Assembly: GCF_028453695.1 (NCBI RefSeq)
Contig: NC_135779.1
Location: 434,001-498,000, forward strand
DNA from: Augochlora pura
Taxonomy: Eukaryota > Arthropoda > Insecta > Hymenoptera > Halictidae
Direction of reading: 5' to 3'
DNA: 64,000 bases
Position 1 is the first letter of the stretch. Every line of letters starts with the position of its first letter. Made by a program: the position numbers and the translations under genes. Under the pieces are notes generated by a model. It saw only the letters and a program-made list of their open reading frames with translations, did not search any database and was not told the origin of the DNA. This document shows, one piece after another, positions 36,801-49,633 of the stretch.

Positions 36801-39800
36801 ATGCAAAGCTCATAAATGCCGTAACGGTGCTTTGATTGACCAGTTCAACAGAACATATTAATTTTCGCTCCTGTTTTATTTAAGTACGGTAGACCGTGAA
36901 ATGTATTTAGGTAACATTGTTATTGCCGATAATCGACGTTCTACTGTAATTATTTTAATCCTTTATTATGCGATGAAATCGAACAAAATCAAACAAAATG
37001 GCAATAATCATAATGACATATCAGTATCGTTAATGGAGCAGAAAAAGTGAATGTGAAAAAGAATATCAATAACATTTACGCGATACAATAATACGAAAGT
37101 TAAGATAATTTATTTTCTTTCGGGAAATAAACATGTGCTATAAACACGTGTTTATACATCAGCATCGTGAAACCTAATAAGAATACCTAAAATGTGCGGG
37201 CATTCTTAAACTGTGATTCGTAGGTTCATGGCAATTCCCCCACTAAAGCGACCAATCCTGTCGCTGGAGGACATTACAGAGCACAGCGTTGTCAGCTTGC
37301 AACAATTCTGCCATCAATAGGCGAAGGAGAGGATCGTCAGTTACAGACGAACTAAACGGGATCCAGCCACGCGAAACGTAGCCAACATATTTTTCTTGAG
37401 ATAGAGTTCCCTTTCTTATGAGTCATCCGTAATTATTTGAAATTTAATTAGCAACGAAAATGTGGTGAAAAGAAAAAGCCGTTACGAACGAAGATTGTTC
37501 TGTGACATGTGCGAAGGCTTCCCGTGAATCTTTCGATCGGAAATTTTGCGTTTTTGAAAAGTTTCGATAATTTCAGTGTTGCTATGGCTGCGACGAGATT
37601 GAAAACCATTCTGGTTTGTTTGTTAATCAGTTTAGGGCCGCCCGTAAATAGTTTTGATACCATGAGTATCATGGATATAAAGGATTTGTTGAGATTTGGC
37701 AAGGAAATGGCGATTGACGTTTTCGAATCGTGGAATATGATTCGCCAGAAAGAGCCTGGCGAGGAGAACGACGATTTCCCATTTGTTTATAGAATGGAGA
37801 GAGAACTGAGGAAACGTATATCATTAATATCGGATAAACTCGATTTTTATCAAGCTAAAATGGGAATGCAACTAGATTCGGTTCTAGCCAAACTGTTGAC
37901 CGATCTACCGTTAGAAGAAGCCATAAACCATAAATTACGTTCGATGGATGCATATATTGAAAAAGTTAACGATTTATATACTAATTTTATCTTTTACTCC
38001 AAATCGCCCATAAATTACGAGAAATTCACATTGGAGGATTTTGCCCAAACATGTGTTTCCTCTAAGTCAGATGCTTTACCCGATATTTTAAGAAGTATTC
38101 ACAGACTGTTAGTTCCTTCGAACAGCCTAAGTTTTGACGACAGCCTCCTCGTATTATTGGCGAAACAAATGAATGTAAGTATTGCTAACTTGTTTTAAAA
38201 ATTTTAATTCAGAAATTGCTTCGAAAAAATGTATACTATGACGTAAACTCTGGAGAAAAACAGGATTATTTTCGAAATAAATTAATTTGTTACTATTTGA
38301 AATATCAACGATGCAAGGCATTTTTACACAGTGAGATGCGATTTTGTTTGACATTCAGAAGCATAAGAAGTAAATTTATATGAATTTATATCTTTTTCTG
38401 AAATATTATTGTCTTGGTAGTCGCGTCATTCGGTATTCAGTCGTTGGTAGTTGCAAGCTGCCATTGTCACTGGTATGTTAGTAACGAGAACCCTATCACA
38501 ATCATTAAGTATAACAAGGTATTAAGTATAGCGGAATATTACGATGATCAAGTGACATCCGACAGTGTGCACCTATTCTATCCACAAACTTAGTGGAGAT
38601 ACGAATATAATGCAGAATTCACAGTGATAAGATCTTACGGTATTATTCTCTGTATTGAGATATCTGAACGATCAGACTCGAAAACAACGAACGGAATATA
38701 AATCTAAAAGCATTGAAATATCTTTATTGCACTTGTACAGCTAGTTGTTATCAACTTTTTGATAGTGAATAATGTGCGAAGGCATAATAGAAGGAACAAT
38801 GCGAGCCGGAAATAAGACCAAGAATCTGTGATCCAAACACATCTGTTTTGTGAAAGAATAAATTCACACGATTTTCATCGCTTTGTGAAATGAATTTCGT
38901 TGAAAAAATCGAATCCAATAAAATGCTCTTTGTCGTTTGAATATGTTGCAATTTTACTACAACGAAAGGAGTTACTGTACAGTGCATTTCTCATGTTCAC
39001 GATACAATGCACTTTGCACGTACGATTTAACAACGAAAGGAGAGTAAGAATGAAGAGGGGCATGCGCAGAGATACATAACACCATTAAAAGCCTGAAACG
39101 ATTCGAAGCTAAGAGGGGGAGACGCACAGAGTAAATGACGGCGGACTCCTGCAAAATCCTCAGTTGAATCCAAGCAACTGTGAAAACCGTTCGCTGTGCT
39201 GTTATTTCTTTTGTTCTGTGTCAAAATCACGTTGCGAGATAATATCCTGAGAAACGGTCATCAAACGGACGTTTATACAACAGAACCTGTCGTGATAAAA
39301 GAGCCAGATAAACCAGATAGTGTTTACTTAAAGAACCTTCTAATTGTAAGAAAGTTTGCTACAGCAGTCTCTCCAGTTCCAATTTTCATTTATTACGATT
39401 GAAACTGTTCGAACGACAGCATTGACCCGTCGTGACCTATATACTACGCACGTCTAGTTTTGTTTTCTAAACATCAGCATAAATGTACGCTCGAAAAAAA
39501 AAACGGTATTGTTGTGGTTGAACATATTACAGTTCAAACAAAAAGTAAATATCTGTTCTTAAAGATTAAATATTCATTTTGTGGACAATCTTCAAAGTTA
39601 TGTGTTGAGCGAGAAACAATTAGAATTATTCCTAGAATTCATATTTGTTAACGAGAGAATGCCGTACGTAATTCGACTTTCTGTAATAAGATTGCAGGAT
39701 ATATCGAGAAACCTTAGGCGAGTCTGTCTGGTTATGGCGCGACCGAATCTAGTTTCTTCCAATCTTTCAAATAATTTTCAGGAAAAACCTGTAAGGTTTA

Positions 39801-42800
39801 AGATAGGCAATAGCCTTGAGAAAGAAAGCCTGCTTTCTAGTTATTTCCACACGCGAAAGCGCGATATCAGGGAGTTTTCACAAGAAAAAAGTACCCTACA
39901 AAATGTTTATGAAATATTAAATCATATTGAATGATTTGACATGGCCGGAAGTTCTAATAATATCGGCCGGACATGACTCACTTTAGCAGTAATTAGATGG
40001 AATTTACGGAAAAAGGCATTAACAAAGAACGCTAATCCTAGGTAGTAAAGTAGAGTCTCACGAAACTACACAACGCTTGTCATCTTTCTGCGACCATAAT
40101 AATTTCGTGTAGTGACGTATCTGATTTTCAGCGTGATCGGCACATTCGACCCTTACATCAAACATGGTTCACGTGTGTAGAACACTTACACAGATGCACA
40201 AATACACGCTAAACTATACTTTTTATCGCGATCAATCAATTGTGATAAATATAATAAAAAATTGGAACCCGAGAGCAGGGATAACGTTATATTATAAAAA
40301 GAATGTATAAAATTACTTGTCCATACGTAGGTACCGTGAATGATGATGTGTCGCGAGTCTACGTAATTCGAGAAAAACGAAGTTCAAAACGCAAACAAAA
40401 AATGAAAAAAATAAGAGTTTCTGCGTGCTTGCTTCTTCTGCCGGTAATTTGGAGTACAACATTTGGCTTGCAAAATGATGCTACAGCAATTGATGAAATG
40501 AGACAAATGCTCTATGAACACACGCAAACATTAAACAATGATCTACTTCAAATGAACCTTAATGGACTCGAGGCGGAGAAGGTCCTTATAAAAAGCTTTA
40601 AAGATTTTGGTGACGCGCTGGAGCGAAAGTATCCGGACTACGATAACAATTATGATCGATTAAACTCCATTTGGTTGTGGGCCCGGACGAAGAATGAAAT
40701 GGGAGTGATCGAGGGGCTGTACACCGTTTTCAGACTAATGCAATATGAAATAATTGAGGAAAATGAGAAACTGGATTTACAGAAGTTAGCAAATCTTTCG
40801 GATGCTATTTTACACGATCCTAATTTCTCCATAGTAGACAAACTGACTCATATTTCTGAATTTATAGTAAATGATAAATTGTTCGTTTCGGCTTATCAGG
40901 TACAATATTTACAACGATTCAATCCATAAGATCAATCAGAATTTAATATAACTAATAATATTGTACACTAAGCAAGACCTTTATTAGGTTGGTTGATATT
41001 TTAGCTAACTTATATTTTGCGCAGGAAGCAGCATCGCAAATTTGCAGTGAACATCAATCTCTTCAACAACTGCTCTACAACCTATATGCCAGAGTTACTC
41101 TTGCAGAAATTCAAGGCTACAGCATGATTCAATTTTCCTACATGTTACTGAGAATGTATAATAGAGGTATAATTCCGGGATCTGTTTCTAATTTTGAGTT
41201 TACACGTTCTAGATTAATAGAAATGAAACGTCTGAATAAATTTAATGTAGGTTCTAACTTCACCGAAGAAATGGAGCTTGTGAAGCAACAGTATGCAATA
41301 AGAACGTCTGAAACTGTAAGAGCTGTGAAAACCGCCATGGCTTTTGCACCCAGGGAACTCTGGATGTGCGACTCCGGAAATCAAAAATCAAGTACGTATT
41401 TTTATTTACAAAGCGTCTGTATAACAAACTTAATTAAATGGTAAAATTCTTGCAGATGAAACGTACACACAACTAACACAACTGTTTCAAGGATTCATTG
41501 TAAATGAAGTAGATCTGAATTCACAAAGATCTTGTAGAGAAAATTGCCGTTATTATAGTTATACAAAGGTACATGGATGTTATATGAATCAATTTTGTGC
41601 CGAACAACCAAAATGCAACGGCAATGTAATAAATTGCGAGTTTGTCGATTCCGACATGTGGGTGTGTCCTTCGGTAATTTGAATTTTGCTTTTTTATCGA
41701 TTTATGGTCGTATAACAAAATTTCTAAATTTTCTTTTTATACGCGTTTAATATTTTTTAGTCCAAGGCCAGTCATCGACGATATGAGTACGTAGAATACG
41801 AGAACGGTAAAGTGTTCGGCAATAAGGGTACATGCAAAAACAGTTTAACCAAAGTCGACAGTTGGTGGCGTTGGTTATTCTGGCATTGCAGCTATTGTTT
41901 CTGTTACTGTGATAATCAGAATGCAAAATCTGACCGGTATATTAGTTTGCATGAAGTTATATCCGACACGGAAAACAACAAGTAAATATATCGTTATAGA
42001 TCGTACACTAAATATTGCTGATCCTTTATACAACTACATATTGTATCTTACAGGGTTGTAACAGGAATTAAATTAAAGAAAGTAAATCAGATAATACATA
42101 TACAAATTCAAGAAGGTCAGCTATTAGAACGCGGTATCATCAATAAAACAACTGTCGCGTGGCAACCTATAAAACCATTTTCTATATTGGATAAAAATGT
42201 CAAGGATGGTGTTGACTATCATACTCTAATGTGGGAGAAGAGAGGCCTGGATCTAGACGATTTAATGGCGGATCAAAATCACCTCGTAACAGGTATGTAC
42301 ATTATTTAAAGTTCCAATTTCACGTATGAAAATACTAATTACGATATTCATCTTTCTAGGTCTTAAGTTTCGAACGATTGGATCTCGATTAAATCTAGAA
42401 ATACAGGTGACACCGTTCAACTTCACAACAGGGGAATTGCTTCAACCATCTATAAACAGTTTCTGGATAAGCAACGACGTTACCGACAGGTAAGATTTGA
42501 GTTATTCTTTTTTCGAACAATTTTGTATGTTCACCATAATTTTAATTGACAGGTCGGAATTAGAATTGAAAAATCCTGATATACCAACGCGAGTTCAACT
42601 GCTATCGTTACCGAACTCGAAGAAAAATCAGTACGTGAATTTTGCACCCAGTGATAAAGTAATGGATGCTGCACAAAATACGATACCATTTATTGATATT
42701 CAACCGGTGGAATCAAAACCACCGGTTCCACTGGCAGGTGCCGGAGTTTTTCACAAAGGCAGATCGGGATCGGGAGGCTTTGTGGCTATGAAACTAATTA

Positions 42801-45800
42801 CATACGACTTCTCGCCGCATTTGACGGTTGATTTACCACCCTCGCCACCAGTTATTAATTCTCCTCCATTAAGTGAAATATCTGTAGCATGAAACCACTA
42901 ATATCCATATAACGACGTTTGTAGAAATTTTTTATATATTACTCTGATGTTCGCGTGCTCTCCATTAAATCATAATGAAACAATAGAGTTTTTAATTCGT
43001 TTCAACATGTATTTATGCAATTTGAATGTTAATTATATTCGTTCCCTGTTATTTCTTTCCACCATCATTGTGCCATTCTAGCATGTATATCGTGCATAAA
43101 AATTATTTACAATACTTTAAACACAATATCTAGTTTATACCATTAATCGTATCTTACAATTTGATGTTATGTTATAAAACTTCGACTGTCATATTCTATT
43201 ATCATCGAAGATTTAGGTTTAGATTAAGAAAAAAAAATTTTACGTGATTAATCTCTATTAATTGCATATATAAAATGTAAGACAATCGGTTACGAAAGTG
43301 TCCTGTAAATAAGTACCTCAAGACTCTCTGATTTAAAAATAAAAGAAAATAAAAATCAAAACATTGCTCAAAGTTTTCTTTGTAATCAGACCACATCATT
43401 TAGATAGTTATGAGTTCATGATTTGTTTCCCAAAGTTTTCATGCGACGTTATAGAAGTATCGACAGTATTTAAAATCGAGTATTTAAAAAATGAGAGAAT
43501 GTTAAAATGTACTTACCTGGACACGCAGAGGGTGCATCATTAGAAGGTGTAACATGTCGGTAGGAGGTAGCAAATCATTAAGTACGGCTCCTTGTTGACG
43601 AACCGCTTGACACATAAACACTGCGAAATATCGGTGTAGCGGAAGGTGAAACGACACCTGTGAGCTATCGCTCTGTAACAAAAATAAGGAAGATCATTGG
43701 AATACCAATAAAACCAAAATAACATTCAATAGTACTGTCTTGCCGTTCTTACATCGTTCGGATGAGTGTAATTAACAGCATCTAACCAATCTTGTAGAGC
43801 TATGAGACAATAGCTAAGCACTCTTCGACTGAGTGGCGCACTCTCAGGACCACTCAAATGAGAGACCAAAGCCCACATTGGATATGCGCTAGCTTCCAAT
43901 TCAGCACTGAATGCTGCATAATACGTGTTCGGTTCGAATTCGATGTGTCCACGACATTCTCGCAGATTTACATTCATTCCTACAACAAGTTTAATCAACA
44001 GGTTTGAGGAATCCCCTATAATTGATGCATAAACATATACATTAAACGAGACATAATGGTACCTTGAAACATAGATAGGAAATGAAACCACATTTCCAAA
44101 AGTGTATCGTCACTCATAAATCGATCAGCAACAGGTTTATGTGAAAGAACATTATTTAAATCTGACACCAAGGGCCAATAACAATGTTCTTTCATTACTT
44201 GTCGTCCACAGTCTACTACATAATGAAAATTTTTATCTGGATCTAAAGAGAAAAAAAAAGATATTTAATTATAGAGCACAGCGCTTCAATATATTATTAT
44301 AAAATTTACATACCATGTAAGGTATTCTGAATTAGAATTTTACTCATCATGTACTTTAAACTGATAACCATAACGTGCAATAAATTCAGTTGATCGACCA
44401 TTCTCAGTGCTAGACTTTCATTGCTGAAAAGCTAAGATAGGAAATGCGAATATATTAACATTAATTCAGTGTCTATTATGGGTATTATTTTAGTGGACGA
44501 ACCTACCTGCACACTAACGTGGACTATTCTGTTACTTAAAGTATCAGGATCTGATGAGCGTTCGAGCATCATCGAAATTCTGCTATAATGTAACACGAAT
44601 GCAATAGTGAGTGCTTCCTTGTAATCTGGATCTGGTAACATATTCAGCAGCAGACAAACTAATTGTTGTGGAAATTCATAAACAACCGTCCAAAACATTA
44701 ACTCTTCCAAGAAAGTAGTATGTTCTAGATATTCCCGCAATGATGCACATTCTAAAAAGTTATATTGCATTGTAATAATATATCTATTAATGGGTTAGCC
44801 TCATGCAACGATTAAAAAATCTCGACTTTTTTCAATTCTATTTTTCAAAAATATTGAAAATATTTTTAAATTTGTGAAAAATATTAAATTTTGCAAAGTT
44901 TACATCAAACTAACCCATTTATTGAAGATTAATAAAATGCAATAATTTACCTTTGTATTCATAAGGTGGTTCTGGATTTGGCAAAGATTTTACTGCATTT
45001 TGATATATGAAATTGCTATCTTGACAATAAAGGTCGTATTCTGGCTTTCCAGTTGAGACAGATGGATCCATGAAACATTTATACTTTTGTGGATTGGTGA
45101 GTGCTGATGTCATGACTTGTCTCATCAATGTACCCATTTTGTTGAAATCAAGAAGCATAGTTAAATATCCATCTGCATCTTTGATGGCATCTCTATAGTC
45201 TGGACCATGTAGTATACTGCAACATAAAAGAAAAGATAACATTATTAGAAATTGATATCTTATTTAAAATATTGGGAATATAAAAAAAAGTCACAACAAA
45301 CCAGTTTTCACGCAAATGTTGAATAAGTCGAAGGATAATTCTTGGCATCATTGCATCTGCCACGCACAATAAATCTGTCGGAGCAGCCGATTTACAAACT
45401 GCAGCTTTTGGACCATGTCTATCACAGAATCTATGAGAGCAAATAACAGAACATAATAATTTCAGTGTTACAAAATATTTTTGTATAGCTTGCGATTCTT
45501 ACCCCTCTTCTTTCATAACAAATGGATCACCACAATCACATGCTCCTCCAGCTTGGCTAAGAAACATATTGAAGTCATGGCGAAAATGATTGCCTTTCTT
45601 AAAGCATTCTGTGCAGAGAGACATACATGGTGATATACTACATGTACGGCAACGATATGCCACAAAATTTGGTGTCCAAACAAGTCCACATGTTGTAGCA
45701 TTATCGTACATCCTCACTGAAATGTTAATATCAAATTTATTTTACATAAATAAAACCTGTATCACAGTATATAATTGTTACAAAATGTGCATACATTTTT

Positions 45801-46466
45801 ACTGAAATTTATTACTATTGTGCTATAAATTTAGCCATTTATTAGACTTATTTTGTGAAGACTGGATGATAACATATTATTGGAATCAAATCCCATCAAA
45901 GTTTCTTTTTTAAACACTTTTATGAAAGTTGCATACTATTGTGTACAATGTGTATGACATTTGTTTTTATATGTTTTACATTCAACAGAATGCTATATAG
46001 TTCAAACATTTCTGAATGATATTGTAAACAATTTTACAAAGTTCAGTTCAAGCAATGCATCGTATTATCATTTCATTTAACAACAAGAAACACATGGCAT
46101 AAGACACAATTGTGTCCTCAGACATTCGATCAAGATAACTAACTCTGTTTATAAATAAATCTGCAGCAGAGAACAGGGAAATCTATTCATTTATCAAATA
46201 AAGAAGGAGGAAATGTAAGCGGTACCTGTATTAGCAAATTCATCCGGCGTATGACCACCAGCCATCAACCACTTGCACCAATCAATGGTATCCCAATCAT
46301 CAATGGCTTTACCAGGATTCAGTAATATATCCAACAACTCATTGAGATGCTGTGGATCACCAGTGTCAATGGTTGGTTTGCTGCATTCTGCATAAATATA
46401 AGCAGCTGTGAAATGTTTGCCTTTGTTCATTAATACTTGGGCCGAGGTCTTGGACGTCGAGGCCAT
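30816..46466 (-). CDS. Ubr3: E3 ubiquitin-protein ligase UBR3
   Basis: Twenty-nine exons give about 1915 aa (human about 1888): 46466..46226, 45716..45503, 45430..45302, 45216..44951, 44751..44507, 44431..44314, 44242..44063, 43979..43753, 43672..43517, 36674..36493, 36423..36284, 36174..36032, 35948..35782, 35698..35455, 35336..35177, 35102..34962, 34669..34517, 34336..34167, 34096..33676, 33595..33447, 33366..33220, 33139..32831, 32761..32530, 32457..32248, 32161..31896, 31807..31460, 31372..31241, 31147..31008, 30933..30816. All phases agree. The UBR zinc box is at about 82-150 (FVAYRCRTCSISPCMSLC, GGACDCGD). A RING follows, with CVIC, then TCGHHLHLDC and CPLCRQ. A C-terminal cap has CLICGTIVCLKQNCC and RGKPLYL. 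A Lys/Arg/Glu-rich helix (ERRRRAKERQQKVMAEFA) precedes the RING. The 6.8 kb intron 9 hosts the DUF4803-type gene. The ATG follows an in-frame GTG 36 bases upstream. Confidence 0.96.
37584..38174 (+). CDS. Signal-peptide exon, DUF4803-like N-terminal half (alternative first exon or partial paralogue)
   Basis: The ATG at 37584 opens a 197-codon exon that ends at AAT|GTAAGT in phase 0. Residues 1-24 are a signal peptide (LKTILVCLLISLGPPVNS). The rest is an alpha-helical, charged segment (ERELRKRISLISDKLDFYQ, LRSMDAYIEKVNDLYTNF) that aligns loosely with the first exon of the gene at 40402. The frame continues only seven codons past the donor to a stop. I found no matching exons 2-7 between 38175 and 40401. 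Either it splices to the exon at 41025, which begins in phase 0, as an alternative first exon, or it is what remains of a tandem duplicate. It lies on the strand opposite to UBR3, inside UBR3 intron 9. Confidence 0.65.
38175..40401. other. Stretch between the two signal-peptide exons
   Basis: Mostly AT-rich noncoding sequence. A Drosophila-type initiator context (ATTCAGTCGTTGG near 38434) could start a transcript. One weakly protein-like frame at 39565-39934 is listed separately. Confidence 0.4.
39565..39934 (+). CDS. Weak candidate exon, unknown protein
   Basis: After a TTCTTAAAG acceptor-like site, about 122 codons stay open to a TGA at 39932-39934. The translation is not low-complexity (SEKQLELFLEFIFVNERM, PYVIRLSVIRLQDISRNL), which is why it is listed. 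A second frame at 39196-39354 ends near a GTAAGA donor but in a phase that does not fit this one. I cannot name a family or build a complete gene. It may be chance or a decayed remnant of the neighbouring duplicate. Confidence 0.25.
40402..42892 (+). CDS. Secreted Cys-rich DUF4803-type insect protein, nested in UBR3 intron
   Basis: Seven exons give 670 aa: 40402..40899, 41025..41391, 41456..41673, 41761..41981, 42054..42292, 42360..42489, 42553..42892, all GT-AG with matching phase. The ATG at 40402 starts a signal peptide (VSACLLLLPVIWSTTFG). Residues about 23-285 are helical. Residues about 290-435 hold many paired cysteines (SCRENC, CYMNQFC, CEFVDSDMWVCPS, HCSYCFCYC), which suggests an extracellular disulfide-bonded domain. 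The last third is beta-like and ends Pro-rich. The layout and Cys pattern match an insect-specific uncharacterised family that I know as DUF4803. The function is not known. An upstream in-frame ATG at 40303 would add 33 basic residues before the signal peptide, so I rejected it. Confidence 0.88.
42893..43516. other. 3' flank of the nested gene within UBR3 intron 9
   Basis: AT-rich, with no exon on either strand. An ATTAAA lies at about 42963. UBR3 exon 9 begins its donor at 43516. Confidence 0.6.
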
Positions 46467-47782
46467 CGTGAAATAGTTGACCTCGTACTGCGAGGATACC
46501 ACTGGTCTCGAAGCGTGTTGCGGTATCCTCCGAGGACCGAGACAACGGGTACAGGAGCAATGAGTATTGGGGGATCAGATGATACCGACGTTAAATTTTC
46601 AGGAAGCCGACAGGTCAGCCGATCGTTGCCCAACGACTCGTAGCTTTTCGCGTGTCCCTCGTGCGAAAACTTCCGGGAAGCCTTTCAAGTAGAGGTAGCC
46701 CGCGAACCAAGGGATTCTCGACAATCTCCATATCAGTGAGCATCTCCCGTCAACTCTGTCCTCCTCATCAATTTTGACAGCATGACGAAAGCACCAAGGG
46801 ACCGTTAACTTACACCACTCTCCGAAGCGACGGGCGATTATCGACCTTCAGATTTCGTGTTTCGACAAGTACTCCGTACTTGCACAATAATCGTTGTTAA
46901 TACAACACACATCCGCATTTACGGGACGGCAAAACCAATTGACCACCAATCGTTCGACCAATTGACCACAGTTTATATTCTTCTACGGTACGTCTTCTTC
47001 TTTCCGATCAAGGGTTTATCTATCTTATCGACGGAACAGTGACAAAGTACGGGGTCCCCTCCGCGACATCGTATGAATCAGGTACTATAACGCGACATTA
47101 CAGAAAATAGACGAAAGTTACTCTTCATTTTGATTAGCTCACGACTCACTGTTACAGTAGTGTTGGCTTCATAGTCTGGAACAATGAAAGATAGAGCACG
47201 CAAGTTTGCTTGCTTTAATTCTATCTTTTTCAATTACATTTTTTTATAAGTTCAAAGATCTCTTCACTGTTAGATGCTCAATTTATTGACGGGGATACAA
47301 AACGTGACGCCGTAGAATAATCTAAAACACGACGCTACGGAGAGGATACTGTATTAAATCTTTTGTTTCCTATGTATGACCTTGTAATTCGCGAGACATA
47401 TTTTGATCGAGTTATTATATATAGTATTTTTTTACTATAATAATTGCAAATCTATAGACTTGAAACAATTTAAATACTGTTAGAATATAAATGTTTTGAA
47501 TAAACGTGGCTGTGAGTATGCTACTTTATTTGTGTTTTGTGTATGTATGTAATCCAATCGTATACATTTTCTTGGACAAGTTGTATTATTGTTAAACAAC
47601 GTCTTCACATTCGCAATAAGCAAAGTAAAAAATAGAACAACTACTATTAGCAGATAATGCGTATTAAATTAAATAATAAATAGTAACCGTCATTATATGT
47701 ATGCCAGTTTAAATTCCAAGAACTTCAGCCAATCAATTTTAGGTACATTTAGACAGTGTAGTATGGTAACACTGTTTCCTAA
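46467..47782. other. Divergent intergenic region, UBR3 / RpS15A promoters
   Basis: No supported coding exon. GC-richer sequence at 46467-47100 is the likely UBR3 5' region, and the remainder is AT-rich. Plus-strand frames over 46437-46643 are antisense to the first UBR3 exon. Confidence 0.6.
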
Positions 47783-47848
47783 CTTTTCTTTTTCACTCGG
47801 CTAATCGAGCGTGTACGTTGCTGTGATAAATAAAGTTTTAAATCGCAG
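47783..47848 (+). promoter_or_regulatory. RpS15A: RpS15A TOP start and noncoding first exon
   Basis: CTTTTCTTTTTC at 47783-47794 fits the 5' terminal oligopyrimidine start of ribosomal protein mRNAs, which links translation to TOR signalling. The proposed exon ends at CGCAG|GTAATC (47848). It joins the TTTCAG acceptor before 48264, two bases upstream of the start codon. Confidence 0.7.
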
Positions 47849-48265
47849 GTAATCTCCTTATTTAAGGTACATCCGATGTAAATTAATTATATGATAGAAA
47901 TTATTTTTAACATAGAATCACTTGGTGATAATATTTGACGGGAAATATCGTGGCAAAAAAGTTTTAATGTAAGGTGATTAGTGGGTTAGGAATAGTGCGA
48001 GTTGTTTCTTGTTGCCATTGTTTTATCCATTGAATTTTAAAATAGAGTAAGCATCAGTGATCTATATATTATTTACAATACGATTATTGAAAGTTTAATA
48101 TTTATTCAAGCAGATAAAATTGACTTGAATAGAGTCGGTTTACGTAAATTCGAGGTTATGTTTTAGTGTCACAAAATAAAGGCGATCTGTACAAAGCAAG
48201 TACAAAACAATAAGCAATACGTTTATAAGTATAAGAAATCTCACGGGACGTTTATTGTTTCAGCC

Positions 48266-48810
48266 ATGGTGCGTATGAACGTTCTTAGCGATGCTCTCAA
48301 ATCCATTAATAACGCAGAAAAGCGTGGGAAAAGGCAGGTTCTCTTAAGGCCCTGTTCGAAAGTAATTATTAAATTTTTGACTGTTATGATGAGAAAAGGT
48401 GAGAGCACACATGATTACTTTCCAAGCTATTTATCCATAATTTATTAAGTTTTAGAAATACATTTTATCGTTTATATTACAGGATACATCGGAGAATTCG
48501 AGATTGTCGATGACCATCGCAGTGGCAAAATTGTAGTAAATCTTAGTGGAAGATTAAACAAATGTGGTGTTATTTCACCCAGATTTGATGTCCCAATCAA
48601 TGATATCGAAAAGTGGACCAATAACCTTTTGCCCTCTCGGCAGTTTGGGTATGTAATTAGACGTTTATATGGTTTCAATAATTTACAGATAAATTAAAAT
48701 GAATTATATGTTACAGATATGTTGTCTTGACCACCAGTGGAGGAATTATGGATCATGAAGAAGCCAGGAGGAAACATCTGGGAGGAAAGATACTTGGATT
48801 TTTCTTTTAA
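48266..48810 (+). CDS. RpS15A: 40S ribosomal protein uS8 (S15A)
   Basis: Three coding exons (48266..48398, 48483..48648, 48717..48810) give 130 aa, the exact family length. The protein belongs to the small ribosomal subunit and binds the central domain of 18S rRNA. The sequence is nearly invariant across animals: MVRMNVLSDALKSINNAEKR at the start, MMRKGYIGEFEIVDDHR in the middle, SPRFDVPINDIEKW, then GGIMDHEEARRKHLGGKILG. A noncoding first exon with a TOP start lies 480 bases upstream, and AATAAA follows the stop at 48825-48830. The family often has paralogues, and this copy is intact and spliced, so it is not a processed pseudogene. Confidence 0.99.
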
Positions 48811-48824
48811 TTTTTATTTAACTC

Positions 48825-48830
48825 AATAAA
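48825..48830 (+). terminator. RpS15A polyadenylation signal AATAAA
   Basis: This AATAAA lies 15 bases after the stop codon, the short 3' end usual for ribosomal protein genes. Confidence 0.85.
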
Positions 48831-49287
48831 AATTTCATAAGACATAATTAAAAGTGTTTTTACTATACCCACGACTACAGTAAATCTCTTCCATAAAGAT
48901 TTCTCATTCCAGTTTTTGTAGATTATATGTATTTAGATAAGTTTGTATAAACTAGTCGATAATTAATGTAACATAAGGGACAAGATAAGGAATTAACTAC
49001 ATGGATCGTAGAATATCTTATTGAGTTTTCAAAACGCCGCGGTTAACAATTGAAAGCAAGTAATTCTGAATTTATAATATATAATTCTATAATCATTCTG
49101 AATATGTAATTATTACTATAACGTTTATAATTCCTAGTAAAACTAGTACAATGTTATTTGTCATTAATTTCAACAATAATATGCATTAAGATTTCGCGGA
49201 AACATGACTTAATTTAAACAATAATTTCAAATAAGAGACTACAGTTAGGACATACCGAACGCAATGCACGAAATTGCAGGCCGTTTC

Positions 49288-49352
49288 TGATTGGTCGCCG
49301 TATCTCTTCGCCGATTGGCCGAATACTAGTGGAGCCGTTCAGCATGCGCATG
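49288..49352 (+). promoter_or_regulatory. Promoter motif cluster: two CCAAT-type boxes and NRF1-like site
   Basis: GATTGG occurs at about 49290 and 49313 (reverse CCAAT), and GCATGCGCATG at about 49342, matching the NRF1 / Ewg palindrome. Such clusters mark ubiquitous, often bidirectional insect promoters. No annotated start is closer than the exon at 50431. Confidence 0.45.
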
Positions 49353-49576
49353 GTTGCAATTTCAAGTTTATTCCTCGAGTGAACGCGGCCGATGACGGTC
49401 AGTCAACAAAACTTTATAATTCGAACGAAACTCGCGAACGGATCGGGTTGCGCGTCGTGTCGTAAAAATTTCTGGTACTTAGTAGAATATTATAAACAAA
49501 AGTTTCTCGACCATACTCCTTATTTGTTCACGATAAAACTTGCGAGCGAATGTTCTAAGAAATTTAACGGTGTTGC

Positions 49577-49633
49577 CAGGTGTTACCCAGGTGAATGTGA
49601 CCGTTTTGTGCTGCGTTACCTGGGACTTACCTG
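49577..49633. promoter_or_regulatory. Cluster of four CAGGTG/CAGGTAA motifs
   Basis: CAGGTG lies at 49577-49582 and 49588-49593 on the plus strand. CAGGTAA lies on the minus strand at 49616-49622 and 49627-49633. These match E-box (Snail-type) and Zelda/TAGteam-like heptamers. Four in 57 bp is well above expectation, but the last also reads as a perfect 5' splice site on the minus strand. Confidence 0.4.
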
